From Casuarius casuarius (Eukaryota > Chordata > Aves > Casuariiformes > Casuariidae), in NCBI GenBank assembly GCA_003342895.1, contig PTFA01000369.1, positions 62,001 through 126,000 on the forward strand: a DNA stretch of 64,000 bases, written 5' to 3'. Of the stretch, positions 51,301 to 57,876 are shown piece by piece. Both the position numbers and the translations under genes were made by a program. Below the pieces are notes generated by a model. It was not told the origin of the DNA and did no database searches. It was given only the letters and a program-made list of their open reading frames with translations. The stretch's first letter is position 1; each line of letters starts with the position of its first letter.

Positions 51301-54300
51301 AACCCTCCTTCATTTCAGCTGTTTGTAGAATTTTGCTCCCTGCCTTTTAAGAGGTAACTATCTTACAGATATTCAGCTTTAAAATAGTGGAGTATACTTT
51401 AGTTCTCTTCCAAAATTAGAATGGAAGTTGAAGAAAAATTTCTGTCTTTCACAAGGAAACTGGCAACTTGTGGTCCTCTGGATGTCTCTGTAACCAACAA
51501 CAAAATTGAAAATCAGTTCTTATTATTTCTTGCCTCTTCCTCCTCCTTTTCCCCAGCCCTTCCCAGTATGCTTCTAAAACTGAAGTGGATTTGAACATTT
51601 AAATATATTTTCTGTACGTCAACATTTAAATATATTAATTATATTTATTTGTATCCAGCTAATTAAAATAAGAAACCCAGTAGACCTGTTCTGCATAATT
51701 AAAAGAAAAATCTTTTAAGGCCATTAGGCTTTAAAACAAAATTTGTGGATTACCTCTGAAAGCAATAAAAGATGAAAAGGAGCTACTTTTAATACCAGCA
51801 ATGCTGATACAGGAGTTTTTTATTATTATTTTATATGAAATATTCAAAAGGAAACTTTTTGTTTAAAGGCTACAAGAAATATCTTCTGTTTAGATTTCTA
51901 AACTTTTGCAAAGCTGTAAATAGAAACAGTTAACTGCCTAATTTTTTCTATTCTGTTTCTCAAAGTTAAAAATTTCTGAAATACAGAAATCAAACTGGTT
52001 TGCATTTAATTTAAATTTAAAACATATTCTAGTTTCAAAAAGTGTAAGAAAAACTTTGGTTTTAATGTGCAAAGATAATTCTCAAACATTTTTGACAACA
52101 GTCTAAGGAAATTGTATATACTTGATAGCCTTCATGTTAGCTGCGTCTTTTCCAAGAAAAAAAAGTACAGTGTGAATGAGTCAGACGTGTCATCTCTAAC
52201 AAAAAGAGTTGATCTGAAGTTGGACTGCATAAAGAAAACCGATTGTGGAAAATGTCATTAAAAATGACATGTACTAAAAATCATGTACTGAAATTGATTT
52301 GACTAGCGTGTATAAATGGTCCAAGAAGTGGAAACCTATAGAAAACTGCCACATCTTTAATCACAGTTTCTACAGTGTAATAGTAATTTGTGTTCTGTGA
52401 GGAAGTTATCAAAGGGTAGCCAAGTATATAAGTTTACATCAGATCAGCTTCTCTATTAGCTTGTCTGTGTGCTATGTAGTCTTTTGTAAATACAAAGTAG
52501 CTTTACCCATTTTCATTTCTTAGTATCACACTTACCAGAGAAAGTGTATGCACATGTGTATTCTTTCCAGTTAAGTTAATGTATTGTAAATTTGCAGCTA
52601 GCTTATCCTATTATAGTCCGTTCATGTGCCAGTATTAGGGGAATTCAGTCAGATTGAAAGGCAACTATCACATATATATGAGAGAAAATATGTGCAAAAA
52701 CTTACATAATTAAGCCTTTGTTTGCTTTTAGTGAATTTGAGTGAAGTTTTGTTCCAAGGAGTTCTGCTCTGTCTATTATAGTAAATTTAAGATTTTGTGA
52801 CAGTCCGCAGTAAAACTGAGAGACCATATTGAGTTCAACAGCCAACAGTTTAAGTGTACTAAATGTGTTCTACTATCGGACTTTTAGAATGCCACTGGCT
52901 TCTGTGTTAGAATGCATAGCTATAGCATTGAGCCTTGCATATGCTCCGAACAAACACTAGTGACACTGATCCAGAAAGCACTTCATTGTTACATAATGAG
53001 GGAGAAATCGGTTACATGATACACTTCATAATCAAATGTAGTTATTAAAAAAAAAAAAAAAAATTGAAGCTACAGAAGAGGATAACAGAAAGGTATGCTG
53101 TTTTCTTGGGTAAATGTAGAATCTGCAAGAATAGACAGGGTTTGAAACAAAGAATGATTTATCTAAAACATATTTTTACCTACAGTACACGCTTCATAGC
53201 TTGCCAGTATTTTATGGATTTTTCTTTTTTGTTGTTTTTAGATGTCCCAAAGCATGTCGTCAGTATCCTCAAGACATTCTGAAAAAATAGCAATCAGAGA
53301 GTAAGTACGCTTTAATTTTCATATAAGCAGATGACTCTGCCCTCAGTAGTAAATATGTAGTTAAAGAATGTCTCAGTTCTGTTGTTGTACTCTGAGATCT
53401 ATAGATCTTCTCTAGTTTACCAGTTACTGAACCATCCCCTTTGAGCATAAATCCAATTTTATAAACATTATTTAAAAGAGACCCAGCAACCTGCGTGAGC
53501 CTTTCTTATGTTAGTGGCTTTCCTGAATTTTGTGCCTTAACAGAGCCTTTCTTTACACTGTTCATAAGGATAATACCCCATAAGATTGCTCCCAGTGTTT
53601 TTTTCATTTACTTTTTGTTTATGTTACCTTTCCAAAATCATACTAAAAAAACAGAAGGAATGCTGTTCGCCCTGAATGTGTTTAGTGCTCCATTGTATTC
53701 CAATAGAAGTTGAAGCTTTCTGAAGTCTTCAAAATTTTTGGCTTACCTTGAGAGAATGAAAATAAATCAATTATTCTATTCTGTTTACTTGAACAAATAC
53801 TCATGCAAAATAGAAACAGCTGTCTGTAGTTTCCTTAAGTCATTTATCAGGCTGAGGTACCTATAAAAGAATGGTATGATTGTTTATATGGTGAATGTTA
53901 ATTGAGTACTAGAAAAAATGCTTTTGGAAAGAAAAACAATTAATGTTTTCTGAATTACAACAATTGCATTTTTATTGTAACAAGGAAAGTATGTGCAGAA
54001 TCAGCTTTTTCTGTGAGCAGGTGAATATTGTGGCAGATCTAATAGTCTTTGGGAGAAAAATGAAAGAGTTCACCTGTCCAAAAGTTGATGTTTTCCGCTT
54101 CCTTTGCCACTCCCCCACACATACACGCACATGCACGCACATACACAGACTGTGTGTGTGTTGGAGCCCTCTTACGACCTGATGCTTGATTTGTGGTTAT
54201 TTTGGACTTCATTTTATTCACAGGTAAATAGATTACTTCAAACACATTTGTACCTTGAAACAGAAGTTGGAGGCAGAAAAAGGTCTTTGAATTCTGCTAC

Positions 54301-56996
54301 TGAATCTTGGCATAAGAACTTTGTGACTTGCTGTCCTGGTATCAGGAAAAAAGATTTTTGAATTTTTTAATACAGAGTCACCACAGTGTTTCTTTGCTTT
54401 TTAGCCCTCTGATCGAAGATCAATTGAATGCTTGATCCCTTCTTTGTCCTGTCCGCTTAAAATTTTAAGACTGAATGCCTATATAAATGCTTTGAAATCT
54501 GCGTGGTCAAATGAACTTCAGTTTAAATCATCAAAAACATACGTATATCCTCTGTTACAGCTATCATTATCATAAGTATTGGTGAATATAAATTAATTTA
54601 AAATTGAAACCTTAGTATGTTGTTAGATATTTCTGTTTGTTTATTTTTTAAAGCAAGACTTATCAATTCTTTTGAAAAAATAATTTGAGCTGTGGGATCG
54701 AGAAGAAGCATGTTAAAAACCTACTTTTTAAAAGGTAGGAGTTTTTGTTGACTTCAGAAAATATAAAATGTATACGAGCTGGCATAATTAGAAATGTCTG
54801 TGTTACTATACAACTGAATCTCAGTCTGTGCAGTACTTGGAAGAACATACAGTATAATTAGTGTCAAATTTCTGTGCTTTTTTAGCTAATTTCCTTGATT
54901 TCTTCAGTTTTCAGGTTGGCGATTTGGTTCTCATCATCTTGGATGAAAGGCATGACAACTATGTATTATTTACTGTTAGTCCAACCTTATATTTCTTGCA
55001 CTCAGAATCTCTTGCTGCACTGGATCTCAAACCAGGTGAGTGTGGTAAGTGTCAGATTACTTCCAATTGTTATGTCTTCATACAAATAATAATCTTAAAT
55101 TTCTAACACTTAGTAAGTGATTTTATAAATAAGTATGTGGTAGATATGATAAGCAATAATACATATAGCAAAAACTGCAGAAGAATTTACATAAAGATTT
55201 CCTGAATAGCTATTTGTTTTGATACTGAACACTTTTCAAGGCAGAACATTTTAAATCAAAACTTTATATAGATAGTAATATCTTGTAAAAATAAGAAGAA
55301 AAATATGCATCTGTTTAAAGAAAAGCCATTTTTGTACACAGTGTACATTAACGTGTGCGTCTGTGCATGCATGTGTCTGTCTCCACATATACATGTATAC
55401 ACAGGTCATGTACCCTTCCTGTTGAGCCATTCCTCCCCTTTGATGTAGTCAAAGTTCAGAAACATATTAAGCAAGAATTTTAGAGGAAATAGAAAGTATC
55501 TGTAAACAATTAAATTGAGAACTTACAAAATCCCAAACTGCATACTCAGAATGACAAGGCTTTTGCCTTATGTATGTAAACCAATAGTAAGAAAAACAGA
55601 AAACAGCTTTAAAACAGTAACTGAATAATTGAGTAAATTTAATCAGTTATATTTTACATAGCTATGTATGCAATACTCCAGTGCCATAGTTAAGACTGTT
55701 ATGTTTATATCTTAGGAGTTCTTCCTGTATGTTTCACAGACCACATACAGCACAGATTCTTCAGCAATCTCAGAATTCAGTTAGAGCTCGATGCTCTTTT
55801 GGAGACTATTTGGTTATTTTAAAATTATTGGTATCATTTATTATAACTGAATAAATCTATGAAAAGGTTTGCTGATTGACATTAAGTTCTGTTGACCACT
55901 TCTGATATGCAACAGCATATGGAAACTTCTATTGGTAAGAAACGAAAATTCATACAGTAATTCCCTTTGGTGTGTGTCCTAAGAAACATTTCTGAAACAA
56001 AAATCTTGAGTACAGGAGGAAATACAGATTTTGCAAAAAATACACTAGAAGTGAGACATTCATTTAAAGCTATTTAAACAGTTATTTCATTAAGCATGTA
56101 TTTTAGTCCAAAACATTGAACATTTCTGCTTATTTTTTTCTCATTTGAAAAGGATAATACTTCAGGATAGGGATAATACTAATTTTTCATCTAAAATAAT
56201 CATAAATATACTGTCTCTTTAGCTTCAGGTGCCTCTAGGAGACCTTGGGTGCTAGGAAAAGTGATGGAAAAAGAATATTGCCAGGCAAAAAAGGTAAGGA
56301 AATAGGAGTGGAAAAATTATGATCTGATAAAATTTAAGAGAAAAACAGATTTAATGTTTGTAACAATTGTGAAAAGTATACTCCCTATATTACGAGTGAG
56401 GGTACTTGGGGATGAAAGTTCTCCCAGGTTCTGCTATTGCTGCTCTGTTTGCTGCTCAGTGAATAGGGAGAGAAGGGGAACTAGGGAAAAGAGCAAGTGA
56501 GCAGTGGCTTAGGTGGGTCTGTCAATACTACTGAGTAAACCTGTCTGCTCCTTCTTCCTGTGTGACAAACCTTTCCTCTCCCTTTCTCTCCAGATACTAA
56601 TGAATATTTCTGATAACCCTCTGCAGTCATATTTCAATGACCCGTACTCTGCAATTCCTAAAGTTCCCTTCAGTTCCTAGTAAGGTTTTGGTGACATTAA
56701 ATGCCAGAATTTTACAGGAGTCTGAGGAAATGATGAGGCACCAGTGGGGGCAGAGAGGTGGTAATATTTTAATATGAGGAGATGCAGAGAAACTTTACTA
56801 GACTCCATATCCAGCTCTGAAAAACGCAAAGGGTGGGAATCAGTTCCTGCTCAAAAATATAACAATGAAAGTAAAAGAATAACCCTACATTTCTAATTCT
56901 TTGTTTGTTTGTTTTTAGGCACAAAACAGATTTAAAGTTCCTTTGGGTACAAAATTCTACAGAGTGAAAGCAGTACCGTGGAACAAGAAAGTATAA
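6190..56996 (+). CDS. RB1CC1: RB1CC1 (FIP200), 19 coding exons, 5'-partial
   Basis: FIP200 is the large scaffold of the ULK1/ATG13/ATG101 autophagy-initiation complex. It acts in the cytosol at phagophore assembly sites on or near the ER and recruits cargo receptors through its C-terminal Claw. The spliced coding parts are 6190-6392, 7483-7918, 11680-11850, 19751-19935, 22310-22496, 22577-22658, 23494-23555, 24539-24642, 27079-27205, 34730-36645, 41062-41221, 43343-43451, 43564-43804, 47632-47683, 49048-49095, 53242-53300, 54908-55035 (or 55044), 56223-56293 and 56919-56996. All borders are GT/AG, all phases join without frameshift, and no internal stop occurs. The product is 1472 or 1475 residues, against 1471 in human from the equivalent residue 124. 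About 123 N-terminal residues (ubiquitin-like domain) are not in the window. Identity rests on recalled human FIP200 sequence and near-complete colinearity. Exon numbers in the entries below assume the human 24-exon structure. Confidence 0.97.
6393..7482 (+). other. RB1CC1: RB1CC1 intron 6
   Basis: The intron is 1090 bp and AT-rich. The acceptor is unusual: the pyrimidine run is interrupted by seven consecutive A bases just before the AG at 7481-7482. No repeat or RNA gene is seen. Confidence 0.9.
7483..7918 (+). CDS. RB1CC1: RB1CC1 exon 7 (equivalent to human residues ~192-334)
   Basis: One base (C) completes the His codon and 145 codons follow, ending Phe-Asp-Ser-Met-Ser-Arg with donor AGG|GTAAGT. 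The flanks are near-identical to human FIP200: [21 protein letters not shown] at the start, and [20 protein letters not shown] at the end. The central ~75 residues are acidic, Ser/Glu/Asp-rich and strongly diverged. This part is two residues longer than human, so it is a variable disordered loop inside the otherwise conserved N-terminal scaffold. Confidence 0.97.
7919..11679 (+). other. RB1CC1: RB1CC1 intron 7
   Basis: The intron is 3761 bp with no recognisable gene. It holds a poly-C tract with one N followed by a short CA run at 11237-11269. It ends in a CT-rich microsatellite and polypyrimidine tract (about 11640-11677) before the AG at 11678-11679. Confidence 0.9.
11237..11269. repeat. 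Poly-C plus CA microsatellite with an N
   Basis: Nineteen positions of C, with N at 11245, run directly into a short CA/CG dinucleotide tract. The N probably reflects unresolved homopolymer length. The tract is intronic. Confidence 0.9.
11680..11850 (+). CDS. RB1CC1: RB1CC1 exon 8 (equivalent to human residues ~335-391)
   Basis: There are 57 complete codons in phase 0/0, from Leu-Asp-Pro-Arg-Ile to Glu-Leu-Ala-Gln, with donor CAG|GTAATA. The exon is nearly identical to human FIP200, including the [19 protein letters not shown] stretch. It encodes helices of the N-terminal scaffold. Confidence 0.97.
12159..12209. repeat. AT/GT-rich simple repeat
   Basis: Interrupted alternating TA, TG and TATG units lie inside the intron. 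Nothing suggests a function. Confidence 0.75.
16872..18820 (-). mobile_element. CR1 LINE, 5'-truncated, reverse transcriptase broken
   Basis: CR1 is the main non-LTR retrotransposon of birds and other reptiles. On the minus strand this copy runs from about 18820 (truncated 5' side) to the typical CR1 3' tail, whose ATTCTGTGATT end lies at 16872-16882. Minus-strand translation gives recognisable reverse-transcriptase pieces. A finger/palm segment with YLDFSKAFD lies near 17965-18174. The catalytic FADD box is at 17763-17774. An upstream segment lies at 18347-18595 and the C-terminal end of the ORF at 16933-17139. These pieces sit in different frames and are separated by stops, so the copy is dead. 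It is antisense to RB1CC1. Its sequence is GC-richer than the intron, and a C-rich tract near 17203-17222 lies inside the tail. The 5' boundary is approximate. Confidence 0.95.
16933..18595 (-). pseudogene. CR1 ORF2 reverse transcriptase remnant, frameshifted
   Basis: The remnant encodes part of the CR1 pol protein and lacks the N-terminal endonuclease because of 5' truncation. Residue blocks recognisable as reverse transcriptase occur in order on the minus strand. First is a block ending with a SMGPHG-like segment (18347-18595). Next is the block with YLDFSKAFD (17965-18174), then the block with FADD and the downstream thumb-like region (17403-17801). Last is the terminal ...[15 protein letters not shown]... 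block (16933-17139). Frame changes between blocks and several stops show it cannot make a full protein. Confidence 0.9.
19751..19935 (+). CDS. RB1CC1: RB1CC1 exon 9 (equivalent to human residues ~392-453)
   Basis: The exon starts in phase 0 with Gly-Phe-Leu-Ala-Asn-Gln and contains 61 codons plus two bases (AA) that join a G to make Lys. The donor is AA|GTAAGT. It is nearly identical to human FIP200, for example [13 protein letters not shown], and is a helical part of the N-terminal scaffold. Confidence 0.97.
19936..22309 (+). other. RB1CC1: RB1CC1 intron 9
   Basis: The intron is 2374 bp, AT-rich, with no recognisable repeat or gene. Donor GTAAGT, acceptor TTATAG. Confidence 0.9.
22310..22496 (+). 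CDS. RB1CC1: RB1CC1 exon 10 (equivalent to human residues ~453-515)
   Basis: One base completes Lys, then Trp-Cys-Cys-Phe-Val-Met begins 62 codons ending His-Tyr-Arg-Glu, with donor GAG|GTAAGT. It is nearly identical to human FIP200 through the [17 protein letters not shown] and [20 protein letters not shown] blocks. The next intron is only 80 bp, so exons 10 and 11 lie very close. Confidence 0.97.
22497..22576 (+). other. RB1CC1: RB1CC1 intron 10, very short (80 bp)
   Basis: Donor GTAAGT, acceptor CTATAG. At 80 bp it is close to the lower size limit for vertebrate introns. It has no in-frame stop when read on from exon 10, but its length is not a multiple of three. Retention would shift the frame and terminate at about 22592. 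Confidence 0.95.
22577..22658 (+). CDS. RB1CC1: RB1CC1 exon 11 (equivalent to human residues ~516-543)
   Basis: The exon has 27 codons plus one base. It starts [10 protein letters not shown] and ends Gly-Lys-Leu-Phe. The trailing A joins GG of the next exon to make Arg, with donor A|GTAAGT. Differences from human are conservative (Val to Ile, Arg to His, Ser to Ala). Confidence 0.96.
22659..23493 (+). other. RB1CC1: RB1CC1 intron 11
   Basis: The intron is 835 bp with no recognisable features. The acceptor is TTGCACAG. Confidence 0.9.
23494..23555 (+). CDS. RB1CC1: RB1CC1 exon 12 (equivalent to human residues ~543-563)
   Basis: Two bases complete Arg, then 20 codons encode [20 protein letters not shown], the same as the human sequence I recall. 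Donor TGC|GTATGT. The small size and exact fit between neighbours leave no doubt it is an exon. Confidence 0.96.
23556..24538 (+). other. RB1CC1: RB1CC1 intron 12
   Basis: The intron is 983 bp with no recognisable features. Donor GTATGT, acceptor TATACAG. Confidence 0.9.
24539..24642 (+). CDS. RB1CC1: RB1CC1 exon 13 (NLS and ATG13-binding LQFL; human ~564-598)
   Basis: The exon has 34 codons plus two bases (AG), which join G to make Arg. It begins Thr-Arg-Lys-Pro-Arg-Arg. The basic motif at 24545-24556 corresponds to the human nuclear-localisation motif at residues 566-569 and reads KPRR rather than KPRK, a conservative change. LQFL at 24593-24604 corresponds to human residues 582-585, reported to be needed for ATG13 binding, and is unchanged. 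This implies that ATG13 docking is retained. Donor AG|GTAAAT. Confidence 0.97.
24643..27078 (+). other. RB1CC1: RB1CC1 intron 13
   Basis: The intron is 2436 bp. Open stretches at about 25540-25800 and 25880-25998 are compositionally coding-like but interrupted by stops, and I cannot assign them to a family. A 10-bp unit is duplicated in tandem near 26710-26731. The acceptor is TTTAAG at 27073-27078, with a weak pyrimidine tract. Confidence 0.85.
27079..27205 (+). CDS. RB1CC1: RB1CC1 exon 14 (equivalent to human residues ~598-640)
   Basis: One base completes Arg, followed by 42 codons from Val-Pro-Ile-Leu-Cys-Asp to Leu-Asn-Glu-Gln-Lys, with donor AAG|GTATTT. It is nearly identical to human FIP200, including [19 protein letters not shown]. 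It is the last exon of the N-terminal scaffold before the disordered linker. Confidence 0.97.
27206..34729 (+). other. RB1CC1: RB1CC1 intron 14
   Basis: The intron is 7524 bp, without a gene I can recognise. It contains a 34-base poly-T run with an N (28286-28319). An unassigned frame fragment lies at 32550-32790 and a GC-richer patch at about 30330-30680. The acceptor is TTGCAG at 34724-34729. A chance in-frame ATG at 34661 lies in the intron and is not a start codon. Confidence 0.85.
28286..28319. repeat. Poly-T tract (poly-A on minus strand) with an N
   Basis: Thirty-four consecutive T positions, with N at 28298. On the minus strand this is a poly-A run following about 120 bases of ordinary-composition DNA (28320-28440). 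That could be an A-tail left by retroposition, but no source sequence or target-site duplication is recognised. Confidence 0.9.
34730..36645 (+). CDS. RB1CC1: RB1CC1 exon 15, large linker and coiled-coil exon
   Basis: This 1916-nt exon encodes 638 codons plus two bases, roughly human residues 641-1276. It begins Ala-Ser-Asn-Ser-Gln. The first ~200 residues are Ser/Pro-rich and acidic, and likely disordered. They include [10 protein letters not shown] and a FFAT motif, DFMSAVN at 35009-35029 (human 731-737), which binds VAP proteins on the ER. From about 35230 onward the protein is a near-continuous coiled coil rich in Glu, Lys, Leu and Gln. Several blocks match human exactly, such as [21 protein letters not shown] short Pro-Ala-Pro insertion relative to human lies near 34870. 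The donor AG|GTACTG is weak. Without splicing, translation would stop after four more codons at 36661. Confidence 0.98.
35009..35029 (+). other. RB1CC1: FFAT motif in FIP200 (DFMSAVN)
   Basis: Seven residues follow an acidic AESPES tract. Phe at position 2 and Ala at position 5 fit the FFAT consensus, with Ser at position 4 as in phospho-regulated variants. The motif is identical to human residues 731-737. FIP200 is reported to bind VAPA/VAPB at ER contact sites through this motif. Confidence 0.85.
36646..41061 (+). other. RB1CC1: RB1CC1 intron 15
   Basis: The intron is 4416 bp and AT-rich, with no recognised repeat or gene. The open frame at 40522-40863 lacks recognisable similarity and contains no splice-compatible RB1CC1 sequence. 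Donor GTACTG, acceptor TTTAAG. Confidence 0.88.
41062..41221 (+). CDS. RB1CC1: RB1CC1 exon 16 (coiled coil)
   Basis: The first base completes Ser. Then Pro-Pro-Thr-Val-Ser-Ser-Thr-Glu leads into [20 protein letters not shown], matching the human coiled coil almost exactly, and ends Ala-Glu-Gln-Gln with donor CAG|GTAAAG. The first ten residues are diverged from human, as expected for a linker between coiled-coil segments. Confidence 0.96.
41222..43342 (+). other. RB1CC1: RB1CC1 intron 16
   Basis: The intron is 2121 bp, with no recognisable features. The acceptor TTTTCAG follows a good pyrimidine tract. Confidence 0.9.
43343..43451 (+). CDS. RB1CC1: RB1CC1 exon 17 (coiled coil)
   Basis: The exon has 36 codons plus one base, from Thr-Asn-Phe-Asn-Thr-Val-Leu to Gln-Glu-Lys-Asp-Lys. 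The trailing G joins AT of the next exon to make Asp. Donor G|GTAAGC. It matches human FIP200 across [13 protein letters not shown]. The following intron is only 112 bp. Confidence 0.96.
43452..43563 (+). other. RB1CC1: RB1CC1 intron 17, short (112 bp)
   Basis: Donor GTAAGC, acceptor TCATAG after a T-rich tract. Retention would bring an in-frame stop within about 12 codons. Confidence 0.95.
43564..43804 (+). CDS. RB1CC1: RB1CC1 exon 18 (leucine zipper and variable linker)
   Basis: Two bases complete Asp, then Leu-Ile-Glu-Thr-Leu-Ser-Glu-Asp. Leucines exactly seven codons apart (43578, 43599, 43620, 43641) form a four-leucine zipper matching the human zipper at about 1371-1391. It is followed by a Ser/Ala/Thr-rich linker that differs from human, then [10 protein letters not shown]. 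The exon ends CA|GTAAGT, and CA plus T of the next exon gives His where human has Gln. Confidence 0.96.
43578..43643 (+). other. RB1CC1: Leucine-zipper heptads in FIP200
   Basis: Four leucines at strict seven-residue spacing lie in a Glu/Lys/Arg-rich helix. This region is annotated as a leucine zipper in the human protein. Confidence 0.85.
43805..47631 (+). other. RB1CC1: RB1CC1 intron 18
   Basis: The intron is 3827 bp. It contains an isolated N at 45008 and no recognised repeat or gene. Donor GTAAGT, acceptor TTTTAG. Confidence 0.88.
47632..47683 (+). CDS. RB1CC1: RB1CC1 exon 19 (small coiled-coil exon)
   Basis: One base completes His, then 17 codons: [17 protein letters not shown]. Donor AGA|GTGAGT. 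Compared with recalled human sequence it lacks one Leu between Met and Ser and has Met for Leu near the end. Confidence 0.94.
47684..49047 (+). other. RB1CC1: RB1CC1 intron 19
   Basis: The intron is 1364 bp with a 16-base A-run at about 47993-48008. No other feature is seen. The acceptor is CTTTCAG. Confidence 0.9.
49048..49095 (+). CDS. RB1CC1: RB1CC1 exon 20 (48-nt microexon-sized)
   Basis: Sixteen codons in phase 0/0, [16 protein letters not shown], identical to the recalled human sequence. Donor TTG|GTAACT. Its length is a multiple of three, so skipping would remove 16 residues without a frameshift. Confidence 0.95.
49950..50032. repeat. TA/GATA simple repeat
   Basis: Interrupted TA, TATG and GATA units end about 20 bases before the sense CR1 fragment. 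Confidence 0.8.
50053..50457 (+). mobile_element. CR1 LINE 3'-tail fragment, sense orientation
   Basis: The fragment begins with a segment like the CR1 stretch before the stop (GCTGGAATTGTTTAGCCTGA) and includes GACAAGAGGCAATGGGCACA. It ends with the 3' UTR blocks GGAGCAGGTTGCTCAGAGAA and a terminal CAATTCTGTG. It corresponds to the last ~0.4 kb of the element, is in the same orientation as RB1CC1, and is more diverged than the 16.9-18.8 kb copy. An AT-rich insertion of about 40 bases with repeated CTTTTACTTTT-like units lies at about 50231-50278. Confidence 0.9.
51594..51636. repeat. 16-bp direct repeat, 27-bp period
   Basis: AACATTTAAATATATT occurs at 51594-51609 and again at 51621-51636 in AT-rich intron DNA. 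Confidence 0.85.
53242..53300 (+). CDS. RB1CC1: RB1CC1 exon 21 (start of Claw domain)
   Basis: Nineteen codons plus two bases. [19 protein letters not shown] is identical to the recalled human sequence (about 1481-1499). GA joins T of the next exon to give Asp. Donor GA|GTAAGT. The Claw domain begins within this exon, at about human residue 1490. Confidence 0.96.
53301..54907 (+). other. RB1CC1: RB1CC1 intron 21
   Basis: The intron is 1607 bp. It contains a CA-rich tract followed by a GT run (54115-54161). The acceptor is TCTTCAG at 54901-54907. A second AG at 54913-54914 would remove seven bases and break the frame. Confidence 0.9.
54115..54161. repeat. CA-rich microsatellite next to GT run
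   Basis: About 36 bases of CA/TA/CG dinucleotides are followed directly by nine bases of alternating TG. The two arms are complementary and could form a hairpin in the transcript. Confidence 0.8.
54908..55044 (+). CDS. RB1CC1: RB1CC1 exon 22 (Claw domain; tandem donors)
   Basis: One base completes Asp, then [20 protein letters not shown] and on to Ala-Leu-Asp-Leu-Lys-Pro, matching human 1501-1542 closely. Two donors are available. CCAG|GTGAGT ends the exon at 55035. GTG|GTAAGT ends it at 55044 and adds the codons Gly-Glu-Cys. Both keep the same phase. Human FIP200 has 1594- and 1591-residue forms that differ by Gly-Glu-Gly at this place, so both donors are probably used here too. Confidence 0.95.
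55036..56222 (+). other. RB1CC1: RB1CC1 intron 22
   Basis: The intron is 1187 bp from the upstream donor (1178 bp from the downstream one). It contains GT/CA-rich sequence at about 55325-55405. The acceptor is TCTTTAG at 56216-56222, followed six bases later by a second in-frame AG (56227-56228). Confidence 0.9.
56223..56293 (+). CDS. RB1CC1: RB1CC1 exon 23 (Claw domain)
   Basis: Two bases complete Ala, then [18 protein letters not shown] and Cys-Gln-Ala-Lys-Lys. This is identical to the recalled human sequence to residue 1569. Donor AAG|GTAAGG. The last Lys corresponds to human Lys1569, which lines the pocket that binds FIR/LIR peptides of cargo receptors. Confidence 0.96.
56294..56918 (+). 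other. RB1CC1: RB1CC1 intron 23
   Basis: The intron is 625 bp with no recognisable features. The acceptor is TTTTTAG after a TTTG-repeat pyrimidine tract. Confidence 0.9.
56919..56996 (+). CDS. RB1CC1: RB1CC1 exon 24, C terminus of Claw and stop
   Basis: Twenty-five codons and [22 protein letters not shown] is followed by Pro-Trp-Asn-Lys-Lys-Val-stop. Arg (56928-56930) and Phe (56931-56933) are the counterparts of human Arg1573 and Phe1574 in the cargo-receptor pocket and are intact. The only difference from human is Pro for Ser six residues before the end. Confidence 0.97.
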   Translation, partial: AQNRFKVPLGTKFYRVKAVPWNKKV

Positions 56997-57506
56997 CGCA
57001 ACAAAATCTTGGTTCATTCTTTCTCCATTCTTTTTTGGCTTGTCCTTCAGTGCTCATTCATCGCTCCAAGTACCAGGCCATCTTTTTATACTGAGGTCAT
57101 GTGACAATATACTTCACTGATGTACTGCTTTTACTTTTTAACAGGTCACATTTTAGAAACAAGAATTTCATCAAAATTTCTGGCCCTAAATGTTCCAGTT
57201 TTTTACCCAGATAACTTTAGGAGTGTGGACCAAATGAGTTCATTTTCTCAAAGGGCAACCACATGCAACTTGGCTTATTAGCCATGTTAATTGCCTGTCA
57301 AATATACATTAGCTTGTATTTAGATGTTAAATGTTAGTTACCATTATTACCAGCATATGTCCTTTTGTGAAATCATTATCAAAGTACTTGCACTCTTTAA
57401 CAGATTCTTTATATGTGTAAAATTCATCAACTATTTAAAGAGGAGTGTTCATTGCATGCAGATAATCATATAATTTTTCTTCAACATGAGTTTGCCTCAG
57501 TAGATG

Positions 57507-57512
57507 AATAAA
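57507..57512 (+). terminator. RB1CC1: Possible proximal polyadenylation signal AATAAA
   Basis: This canonical hexamer lies about 510 bases into the 3' UTR. The downstream DNA is only weakly T/GT-rich, so use is uncertain. Confidence 0.4.
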
Positions 57513-57876
57513 AATAACTACTGCAACTTGTTTCATTACATGAAAATGCTCTTTAATGTTTAAAAAAAACCCCTTGTAATTTGATAGACTGATTTTGAAA
57601 ATCAGTCACAGTTAGATCTGCAATCTTCAAAAGCACTTTCGATGGATTGATCACACAGATTCTGAAGGGAAGACACCTGTGCAGTTTGTTTGAAGCGAAG
57701 CACTTGATCTTCCCAGCAAAACAGAAATCTTGTATTAATCTGTTTAGAAAAATCATATTGATGAAATTGTATTTCATGGTTGAGTTTCAGGAAAAAACTC
57801 ATTGTACATTAACCATACAAGAGTCATTTAAGTAACAAATTATTGTAATTGTAAAAGACATGTAGAATTTTAAAAC

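Larger units (their letters stand above)
49096..53241 (+). other. RB1CC1: RB1CC1 intron 20, carrying a CR1 tail
   Basis: The intron is 4146 bp. It contains TA/GATA simple repeats at about 49950-50032, a CR1 3' fragment at about 50053-50457, a 16-bp direct repeat at 51594-51609 and 51621-51636, and an A-run at 53047-53063. The acceptor is TTTTTAG. Confidence 0.9.

Noticed and set aside
54151..54161. CA/GT inverted arms as a possible small RNA hairpin
   Set aside because: It is explained by adjacent CA and GT microsatellites. The GT arm is only nine to ten bases, and nothing else suggests a miRNA.
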